Origin: Simkaniaceae bacterium
Lineage (GTDB): Bacteria; Chlamydiota; Chlamydiia; Chlamydiales; JACRBE01
Reading direction: 5' to 3'
Assembly: GCA_022763045.1 (NCBI GenBank)
Contig: JALEGI010000002.1
Location: 85,368 to 149,367 of the forward strand
Length of the DNA: 64,000 bases
Shown here: positions 8,838 through 15,366 of the stretch, one piece after another
How the letters are laid out: each line of letters opens with the position of its first letter
How positions within the stretch are numbered: position 1 is the first letter of the stretch
Notes under the pieces: model-generated
The model's database searches: none
Told to the model about the DNA's origin: nothing
What the model saw: the letters and a program-made list of their open reading frames with translations, nothing else
Made by a program: the position numbers and the translations under genes

Positions 8838-9686
8838 TTATATCGAACCTTTTAACGAAACATTATTATTTGGGTTGATAATTAATTTAAATACGTATGA
8901 AACGCGCCAAGTTTTTAAATCATTTGGTAGAAATGATTGTTCAATTGTGTGAAGAATATCGCCTTCAAAAAGAACAAGGCGCATATTTTCACAGTTAGCA
9001 CGCGACGCTAGTGTATTGTTTGCTGAATAAAAGTTTGTGCCGAGTCCAAAGCTTGGATCAAAGTTAGGAGCTGTTGTATAGAGCATTGCGGTCACCATCC
9101 ACGGCCTTCCCTTGGCTCCATTTTCAAACTGGGTGTGCTCTCCACTGCTATGAAGATTGGGGATGCCAAATGCGAGCCCTTTTTCTGGATCAAAGTCTTT
9201 GTGTTTACCCTCTTCCATGCTCGTTGCGCTCGATGCTACTAAAAAGTTTGTAGCTACGGCAGGTGAGCTAATGGTTCCACTGCATAAGTCCCATGGTAGG
9301 GTTGTGACTTGGGCATCGAGTTTTTCTCCTAGATATCCGAAATATTCGAAAAGTGCTTGTATTGGCTCTGGAGGTTTTGCGAAAAATTTCCAACGCTCTG
9401 AGGCATTCATTGCTTTAGCAGGCAATTCACCCTTTTCCTTGGCCTCTGGCGAGCCATATATTTTTCGACTGAAGGTAGTGGTTGTTGTGAATTGGCGCAT
9501 TTTTTCTCCCTCCTCTTCAGTGAAAAAATCGTCAAGGAGATAGAGGTCTTTTCCATCAATTTGTTGATAGGTAATTTTGGGAGGCCTACGCGTTAGAGAC
9601 TGCGGTGAAAAAACAAAAGCGAGAGGAATTGTTTTTGGGTTGTTGTATGTTTCATTTATTAGGTTGAATTTGATCGATTTTTGCAT
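8838..9686 (-). CDS. Putative 2-oxoglutarate/Fe(II) oxygenase
   Basis: The 282-residue protein shows the spaced 2OG-oxygenase facial triad and 2OG anchor: His162 and Asp164 in GKHKDFD, His246 in GDILHTIEQ and Arg261 in TWRVSYVF. The preceding LYLLDDFFTEEEGEKMR resembles the start of prolyl-4-hydroxylase-type domains. It is also similar in length to that group. No signal peptide is seen. I assign the superfamily from motifs alone. The substrate could be a sugar, lipid or protein residue. Its neighbours are unrelated to one another, so context does not help. Confidence 0.6.
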   Translation of the reverse strand: MQKSIKFNLINETYNNPKTIPLAFVFSPQSLTRRPPKITYQQIDGKDLYLLDDFFTEEEGEKMRQFTTTTTFSRKIYGSPEAKEKGELPAKAMNASERWKFFAKPPEPIQALFEYFGYLGEKLDAQVTTLPWDLCSGTISSPAVATNFLVASSATSMEEGKHKDFDPEKGLAFGIPNLHSSGEHTQFENGAKGRPWMVTAMLYTTAPNFDPSFGLGTNFYSANNTLASRANCENMRLVLFEGDILHTIEQSFLPNDLKTWRVSYVFKLIINPNNNVSLKGSI

Positions 9687-9732
9687 CGGCTATCCCTTGA
9701 AACAATTTCCACAGGATAGTATCTTATGAAGC

Positions 9733-10353
9733 ATGCTAGATCAAGAACTCAATGACCTCGCTTTGGAAAAACTTATCGATGAGGTAAGGCCTGAAGGCGC
9801 AGTCTATATATTCGGTAAAAATGTCTCTTTAGGGACAGACAAGTACAACGTTATCATTGGCTCAGCTGTCACTCGTGACCCGGTATCGCTCTCTCCTGCA
9901 GAGATGTTGCATGCACAGAAGGTGATGATGGAGGGAAAGCAGGTTTTGGATAAGGTCGACGAGGTCTTTCCTGAGTTGAAAAGCTACCGCTATTCCGACG
10001 ATGATCTTGACTATCTCTGTGCAGAGGTAGGAGCAGCTAAGCCCAAAGAGCTTGAGAAATTTTTGTCGAGTCTGCGTGACGCAGAGCAAATTTCGGGACA
10101 GCAATTTGAGAAGATGGTTTCGAAGTATCAATTGCGTAGCGATTCAAACTCTCTTGAGGATTACCTCAACTCTCCTGAGCTTTTAGCAGAAATGCTTGAT
10201 GCGCATCTTGCAAGTGGCGGAAAGTTTGTTTGTGGGATTCAAGAGGGCAAAAGCTATTTTGAGAGCGCGCTGTTTTTCGAGTATATCATCTCAAACCCAA
10301 AATTTGAGTACCAAGAGTACCCGACCTACATCGAAATCAAGAAAACTTCTTAG
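9733..10353 (+). CDS. Unknown soluble protein, 206 residues
   Basis: I do not recognise this protein. It is acidic, has no signal peptide or membrane segment, and reads as mixed alpha/beta, with a strand-rich N-terminus (GAVYIFGKNVSLGTDKYNVIIGSAV) and a helical middle rich in Leu, Glu and Lys. It is cleanly open with normal codon use. Its 3' end overlaps the convergent GT90 gene by 17 bases. A 46-base spacer separates it from the divergent oxygenase gene, so the two could share a promoter region. Confidence 0.65.
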   Translation: MLDQELNDLALEKLIDEVRPEGAVYIFGKNVSLGTDKYNVIIGSAVTRDPVSLSPAEMLHAQKVMMEGKQVLDKVDEVFPELKSYRYSDDDLDYLCAEVGAAKPKELEKFLSSLRDAEQISGQQFEKMVSKYQLRSDSNSLEDYLNSPELLAEMLDAHLASGGKFVCGIQEGKSYFESALFFEYIISNPKFEYQEYPTYIEIKKTS

Positions 10354-11437
10354 CGTACTGCTCAAGTAAACACTTCACATAGAGATAGATCGCTGCTGTT
10401 GAGAGATTTTCTTTGGCAAAATCCGTTGCATTTTGAGCAATTTTTTCTGCCTGTGGATCATTTGCTTCTGCCCATGAAAGCATTGCTACAAGGTTAGCGC
10501 AGTCATTCTTGATTGGAATATAGTGCTCAAAAGGAGTGAGCGCGTCATAGAACCACTGAATATTGTCCGATTCGTGTTTCAAGACAACGGAATTTGCGAG
10601 TAGTCTCCAGTGTAATCCTGGGTAGGTGCACGTATTGCCATCAAGACATATCAGATATTTGTAGGCGAGTTGATCGGTTGGTGTGAGGAAGTTTCCCATT
10701 GGAACTTGGGGTTTTATTGAGGGATCAAGTTGGGTGAAAAAACTAAACTTGGCATCGATTAGCTTGGGATACTCTTGTGAAAGTTTGCAGAGCTCCATGC
10801 GAGGGGCTCTTTGCCAATCGGTGTTCATTCCTGAGGTGCCACCGCGCCAAATTGCTTGGTTTTTTTTCTTCTTCCACACTTTATCGGTTTTCAAAATAGT
10901 GGGATAGATATGACTTGAAAAGGCGTAAGAGGCTGTGCGAGTTGCAAAACAGGAAAAATCGGGAAATAAAATAAGCCCTTTTGCGTTTTTATTCTTTGCA
11001 AAAACAAAAATGGGAGGAAGATCACCTTGAAAATTTTCGGTGTCAAAGTGGTCGTCGCGCGTGATGAGAAAATCGACATCGGGAAGCTGTGTGCAGGCAA
11101 GTATATTTTCAATACCTGATTTTAGCGCATCAAAGCGCACCTCACCTGGGTCATCAGGTGTGCAGGTAAGCTTTCCATCGCGAATTGTGAAAAGAATGAC
11201 GTTGTGTTTGCCCAAAAATGTGTAGAGAAATTGTCTTGATAATTTGGGGTAGGCAGAGAGGTCTTTTTCTATGCGCTCAAGCATCCATGAGCGGTCAATG
11301 TTTTCACTTTTTGTCAGAAACTCTTCCTGAGTGAGCTCTAGGGAGGCCTTTGGAGCAGTGCGATTGTAGAAAAAACGCTTGATTGAAAGGTCGCTTAGGC
11401 TTAGGAATGCAAGAAAGAGCAGTAAGTTGTGAAGCAT
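10337..11437 (-). CDS. Exported GT90 (CAP10/LpsA-like) glycosyltransferase
   Basis: The 366-residue protein has a short N-terminal signal peptide or anchor (MLHNLLLFLAFLSLSDL) followed by a GT90/CAP10 domain. The recognisable blocks are AIWRGGTSG near 195, KYLICLDGNTCT near 262, RLLANSVVLKHES near 279 and WFYDALTPFEHYIPIKND near 295. The family includes fungal capsule xylosyltransferase, animal protein O-glucosyltransferase (in the ER lumen) and bacterial LpsA. Export of a nucleotide-sugar-dependent enzyme is odd for a bacterium and matches the set at 19-33 kb and 49-53 kb. The start sits in a 62-base divergent spacer with the heptosyltransferase. Confidence 0.82.
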   Translation of the reverse strand: MLHNLLLFLAFLSLSDLSIKRFFYNRTAPKASLELTQEEFLTKSENIDRSWMLERIEKDLSAYPKLSRQFLYTFLGKHNVILFTIRDGKLTCTPDDPGEVRFDALKSGIENILACTQLPDVDFLITRDDHFDTENFQGDLPPIFVFAKNKNAKGLILFPDFSCFATRTASYAFSSHIYPTILKTDKVWKKKKNQAIWRGGTSGMNTDWQRAPRMELCKLSQEYPKLIDAKFSFFTQLDPSIKPQVPMGNFLTPTDQLAYKYLICLDGNTCTYPGLHWRLLANSVVLKHESDNIQWFYDALTPFEHYIPIKNDCANLVAMLSWAEANDPQAEKIAQNATDFAKENLSTAAIYLYVKCLLEQYAKKFS

Positions 11438-11499
11438 AAAGATAGTTTGGTGGTTTTGTTGATTTCTATCAAATCGAAAATTATCTACAATGGGGAAAA

Positions 11500-12369
11500 A
11501 TGAAGATACTAATAGTTAAAGTTGGTGCGATTGGCGATGTTGTTATGGCTTTGCCAACGCTTGAAGCGGCTCGCAGGAAGTGGCCTGAGGCCGAAATTAC
11601 CTGGATGTGCGGAAAGCGCGTGGCCCCGCTTGTTCGCGCGACTGATATTGATCGGGTTGTTGAGGTCGATGAGTATGAACTGCTGCGCAAGTCGCCTTTG
11701 GAAGTGATCCGTGCAATTTACAAAGCTGGCTGCGCCGAGTACGATCTGGTGCTTCGCCTGCACCACGATTGGCGGTACGGAGCACTGACTGTGGGAAGAG
11801 GAGCTCGCTGGAAACCTGTTCCTGGGCGCTATCACGCTTATGAATATCTGCGAATGATAGGTGCGCAAGAGCTCGTGTGGCCTGAGTTAGAGCTGCCAAA
11901 TGTTGAGCTTGAAGCCGATTTTGTGTTAGCCCCCGGTGGTGATGTGCGCACTGAGCCTGGCAAAGCACTTCGGATGTGGCCGATTGAAAAATATGTTGAG
12001 CTTGATAAACGCTTGCAAAACTGTTTGATTTTGGGTGGCCCAAAAGACACTTGGCTCTACGACTATTTTGAAAATGTCTATTTAAGTGAAGATTTGCCCG
12101 AATCTGTTGCGTTGATGAAGCAGGCGAAAGCAGTGGTAGCCCACGATAGCGGTCCACTACATTTGGGAGTTTTATCTGGTGCGAATGTAATTGGGCTGTT
12201 TGGTCCAACCATGCCGCATGAAAAAGTGCCACCAGGGGTGAAGACCCTGTGGGGTGGAGAGAATTTGTCTTGTCGGCCCTGTTATGATGGCAAGCACTAC
12301 GACAATTGCCTCAAAGCAACTTGCATGGAAGAGATCACCGTTGATCAGGTTATTGAGGCAATTGGATGA
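11500..12369 (+). CDS. GT9 heptosyltransferase-family protein
   Basis: The 289-residue GT-B protein begins with the ADP-heptose:LPS heptosyltransferase signature (MKILIVKVGAIGDVVMALPTL). It contains the C-terminal donor-site block AHDSGPLHLGVLSG followed by GLFGPT, near residues 208-230. It lacks a signal peptide, so it should work at the cytoplasmic face on LPS core or O-unit. It is shorter than WaaC/WaaF (about 320-350 residues). The GT4 gene downstream starts four bases inside its end (ATGA), so the two are co-translated. A GGGG/A-rich ribosome-binding site precedes the ATG. Confidence 0.87.
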   Translation: MKILIVKVGAIGDVVMALPTLEAARRKWPEAEITWMCGKRVAPLVRATDIDRVVEVDEYELLRKSPLEVIRAIYKAGCAEYDLVLRLHHDWRYGALTVGRGARWKPVPGRYHAYEYLRMIGAQELVWPELELPNVELEADFVLAPGGDVRTEPGKALRMWPIEKYVELDKRLQNCLILGGPKDTWLYDYFENVYLSEDLPESVALMKQAKAVVAHDSGPLHLGVLSGANVIGLFGPTMPHEKVPPGVKTLWGGENLSCRPCYDGKHYDNCLKATCMEEITVDQVIEAIG

Positions 12370-13529
12370 AGCGGGCGCTTGTTGCCGATTGGCTAGTCGA
12401 TTTTGGCGGTGCCGAGCGCACTTTTAAAGCGATGTGCCACGCACTTCCAGGCGATATCTACACCCTTTTTGGCAACCTTCCCCCAGGAGCGCGCGCATCT
12501 TTTTTGCAAAAAGTGCCACTTGTAAAGCGGCTTTACAAGCTACTTACTCCACTGATGCCAAGGGCAATTGAGTCGCTTGATTTCCGTGAGTATGACGTGG
12601 TGATTTCCTCCTCATTTGCGTTTGCAAAAGGAGCAATAACGACCTCCGATCAGATCCATATTTGCTATTGTCATACGCCGCTTCGCAGCGCATGGGACCT
12701 CTATTTTGATCTTCTCGATGTGAGTGGCTGGAAGCGCCCCTTCTTAAAATGGTTTATGCCCAAAATTCGTCAGTGGGATGTCGCCTCTTCCCATCGGGTA
12801 GATTATTGGATTGCAAATTCTCACTATATCGCCCGTCGAATTGAAAAAACGTATGGAAAAAAAGTCGATGCTGTCATCTATCCACCTGTCGAAATAGAAA
12901 AATTTCCTCTCTGTAAAGCCAAGGAAAACTACTATATTGTCGTCTCAAGATTGGTGCCCCACAAACGCATTGATTTGATTGCTCAAGCCTTTGCTCAGAT
13001 GCCTGATAAAAAACTGATTATTGTCGGCGATGGGCCTGAAAGAGAGCGCATTAAGGGCTATTGTGGAAAAAATGTTGAATACCTCGGCTACATAGACGAT
13101 ACGAAGGAGCTTTTAGGGCGAGCAAGGGCGATGATTTTTGCTGCACGCGAGGATTTTGGAATCACCCTTTTAGAAGCGCAAAGCTGTGGAACTCCGGTAA
13201 TTGCGTTTAGAAAAGGGGGAGCTCTTGAAACAGTTATAAACGGCAAAACAGGGATCTTTTTTGACAAGCAATCCTCTTTGTCGATAATTGAAGCGGTAAA
13301 ACACTTTGAAACATTAAAATTCGATCCTGAAACAATTCATAACTGGGCGCGAAGATTTAATCGCCCCCGATTTGAGAAACAACTAAAGGATTTTGTCGAT
13401 GCATGTCTTTGTTCTCGCAGGGGGAATCGGCTCCCGCCTGTGGCCGCTGTCCCACAAGAGCTTGCCGAAACAATTTCTGCGTCTCAATTTCATGCACTCT
13501 CTTCTCACGCAGACGCTCTCTCGCTTTGA
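12366..13529 (+). CDS. GT4 glycosyltransferase (mannosyltransferase WbaZ-like)
   Basis: The 387-residue GT-B enzyme opens with ADWLVDFGGAERTF. It carries YIVVSRLVPHKRIDLIAQAF (about 194-214), GDGPER, and the GT4 retaining signature EDFGITLLEAQSCGTPVIAF near 260, as in WbaZ-type O-antigen mannosyltransferases. Two repeat copies lie inside it and write LVKRLYKL (12519-12539) and PLCKAKE (12903-12926). The last 44 or so residues are an out-of-frame reading of manC and look unlike any GT4 tail, so the ancestral stop near 13399 was probably lost. The overlap with manC is 131 bases. Confidence 0.85.
   Translation: MKRALVADWLVDFGGAERTFKAMCHALPGDIYTLFGNLPPGARASFLQKVPLVKRLYKLLTPLMPRAIESLDFREYDVVISSSFAFAKGAITTSDQIHICYCHTPLRSAWDLYFDLLDVSGWKRPFLKWFMPKIRQWDVASSHRVDYWIANSHYIARRIEKTYGKKVDAVIYPPVEIEKFPLCKAKENYYIVVSRLVPHKRIDLIAQAFAQMPDKKLIIVGDGPERERIKGYCGKNVEYLGYIDDTKELLGRARAMIFAAREDFGITLLEAQSCGTPVIAFRKGGALETVINGKTGIFFDKQSSLSIIEAVKHFETLKFDPETIHNWARRFNRPRFEKQLKDFVDACLCSRRGNRLPPVAAVPQELAETISASQFHALSSHADALSL
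12519..12540 (+). repeat. A module inside GT4 gene
   Basis: This perfect 21-base palindrome (arms CTTGTAAAGC and GCTTTACAAG) is read in frame as LVKRLYK. Confidence 0.9.
12903..12926 (+). repeat. B module inside GT4 gene
   Basis: TTTCCTCTCTGTAAAGCCAA is read in frame as FPLCKAK, one base shifted from the usual SVKP frame, so the motif is conserved as DNA rather than as one peptide. Confidence 0.8.
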
Positions 13530-14298
13530 AGAATATGAGCGCTATGTAATCACAGCAAATCAGTGGGTTGAGCTTGCGCAAAGCCAGGCAAAAGGTGCTC
13601 GCATCATTTGCGAGCCAGTCGCTGCAGGAACCCTTGCTGCAATTGTCTACGCCATTGAGCAAACAAACCTCCCTAATGATGCACTTGTTTTAGTCTCTCC
13701 ATCAGATACCCTTGTTGAGGATCAAGCCCTTGCTAGTGCGCTGCCAAAAGCGGTAGAAAAAGCGCGCAGCGGAAAACTAGTTTCTCTCTCTGTAAAGCCA
13801 AGAAAAATTAGCACAAAATATGGCTATTTGAAGGCGGGTAGATTTATCGAAAAACCGAGCTTTGAAAAGGCAAAAGAGTATGTTGAATCGGGCGAGTATT
13901 TCTGGAATACGGGAATGCTTCTCTTTGAAGTGGGGACGTTTAAAAAAGAGCTCAAGCCGACACATCACACCTCGGTTGATCGCGGTCTACTTGAGCAATC
14001 AAATCAAACAGACTATGTTCTTCTTGATGGGCAATGGCACGATGTTGGCTCGTGGGAGGGCATTTACGATGCAAGTCCCAAAGATCTCAATCATAATGTG
14101 ATTCTCGGTGAAGGTATTGAACTTGAAAGTGTGACAAATTCGCTAATTATTTCTGATAAACCGCTTCAATTATCCCACCTCCAAGGGGTAGCGCTTGTCA
14201 ACACCAATCATGGGATGCATCTCTCGAGGCTCGAGGAGAAGGGAGCAGATGCACCAGTAGAGAGCAAGTGTGGGAATCAACAGGATCGCACCGTCTGA
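13399..14298 (+). CDS. manC: Mannose-1-phosphate guanylyltransferase, compact form
   Basis: This enzyme makes GDP-mannose from mannose-1-phosphate and GTP. It begins with the nucleotidyltransferase signature FVLAGGIGSRLWPLS (3-17) and KQF. It also has CEPVAAGTLAAI, SPSDTL, YGYLKAG, IEKPS, FWNTGMLLF and DVGSWE. At 299 residues it is clearly shorter than even the single-domain form (about 350), with an apparent deletion between FKKELKP and SVDRGLL, and there is no isomerase domain. A repeat module writes SLSVKPRK where relatives have a G-I-x-P-T segment. It overlaps GT4 by 131 bases at the start and the convergent polymerase by 129 at the end. Confidence 0.86.
   Translation: MHVFVLAGGIGSRLWPLSHKSLPKQFLRLNFMHSLLTQTLSRFEEYERYVITANQWVELAQSQAKGARIICEPVAAGTLAAIVYAIEQTNLPNDALVLVSPSDTLVEDQALASALPKAVEKARSGKLVSLSVKPRKISTKYGYLKAGRFIEKPSFEKAKEYVESGEYFWNTGMLLFEVGTFKKELKPTHHTSVDRGLLEQSNQTDYVLLDGQWHDVGSWEGIYDASPKDLNHNVILGEGIELESVTNSLIISDKPLQLSHLQGVALVNTNHGMHLSRLEEKGADAPVESKCGNQQDRTV
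13781..13805 (+). repeat. B module inside manC
   Basis: A pyrimidine run followed by CTGTAAAGCCAAGAAA is read in frame as SLSVKPRK. It is a sense-strand copy. Confidence 0.85.
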
Positions 14299-15366
14299 AA
14301 GAGCTGTGACTAAATAGACAAGTGGACAAATCGCAAGTGCTCGATTCGACATCGACCTCTCGAAAAATTCACGCTTATAAAAGTAGATAAGAGATGGAAA
14401 GGCAATTCCGAGGGTGAAGAGTAGAGTCGCTGGCAATCCAAAGTCGCGCAAAATACCAAAATAGATAAATTCTGAGATCGTATGGAAGGGGGTAGTCGTG
14501 TACATCGACAGAGACTGCATCATATTTTCAGGGGATAGTCTTCCCCCCATCTCTGGGTCGAATAGATAGGTCAAAGAGAGAGGGCGGTTGAAGAGCGTAG
14601 CTATTGCCAAAATTCCCGCAATCAACGCCCCACAGATCAGGGGAATTCTCCAGAGCTTTCGCTCAACATAGCCATGATAGAGTAGCTCAGCTGCAATCAT
14701 TCCCCCCCAGATTGAGCGAGAGAGTGTTAGAATAAGAGCTAAGCGTACAATTGAGCGCCTCCAAAAGGAGGGCGTTTCAACATAAAAGATTGGAAGCAAA
14801 ATCAGAGTACACACTCCATACAAGTTTCCATTGTTGTAGGTGGAAAAAAGCTTGTAGATTCCCAGGCGCATATTAAATTTTTCCGCCTCTAATGCGTCGA
14901 TATCATTTAAGTTGATTGTTATCAGTGGAATTGTAAAAAAATGACCCGTGATAAATTTGCAGAAGAAGAGGAAAATTCCAAACATTGCAGTAAAAAAAAC
15001 GCCTCGTGAAACCCATTTGTAAAACCATTTTCTATCAAGAGAGTGGAGGGTGTCGCCAAAAAGATAGAAGAACATAAAGGGAAGGGCGAAAAGAGAGACA
15101 AAAAATGCGATGAGGTTTCCAAGAGTGCGATAACCGCACACCCAAATATGAATAAGGGCGTAGAGTTGAAAGGGAAGCATTGCAAGTAGAGCGCCCAGTC
15201 GGTAGCGATTTAGGAAAAATTGTTTTTTGCCAATCGAGATGACCCCCAAAAAAGCGAGGGCCATGTAGCCCCATGTAAGGGGAATAGAGGCAACTTTTAT
15301 GCCACCTTTGGGAAAGAAGATAAGAAAAAAAATGAGAAAAAGGAGAATAGCTCGATTAAGAAACAT
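14170..15366 (-). CDS. O-antigen polymerase/ligase-like membrane protein
   Basis: The 398-residue protein has ten or more hydrophobic segments and a long loop between residues 260 and 310 (RPLSLTYLFDPEMGGRL onward). This is the layout of Wzy polymerases and WaaL ligases. An LTLSRSIWGG segment near 212 resembles the conserved arginine region of the O-antigen ligase family. It could either polymerise O-units or join them to lipid A-core. The gene starts 11 bases inside the end of topA on the same strand. Its 3' end overlaps manC by 129 bases on the opposite strand. Confidence 0.75.
   Translation of the reverse strand: MFLNRAILLFLIFFLIFFPKGGIKVASIPLTWGYMALAFLGVISIGKKQFFLNRYRLGALLAMLPFQLYALIHIWVCGYRTLGNLIAFFVSLFALPFMFFYLFGDTLHSLDRKWFYKWVSRGVFFTAMFGIFLFFCKFITGHFFTIPLITINLNDIDALEAEKFNMRLGIYKLFSTYNNGNLYGVCTLILLPIFYVETPSFWRRSIVRLALILTLSRSIWGGMIAAELLYHGYVERKLWRIPLICGALIAGILAIATLFNRPLSLTYLFDPEMGGRLSPENMMQSLSMYTTTPFHTISEFIYFGILRDFGLPATLLFTLGIAFPSLIYFYKREFFERSMSNRALAICPLVYLVTALSDGAILLIPTLALYWCICSLLLEPREMHPMIGVDKRYPLEVG

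Noticed and set aside
13399-14298. A frameshift splitting manC
   Set aside because: The frame stays open and ordered motifs are present from start to end. The shortness looks like internal deletion, not frameshift.
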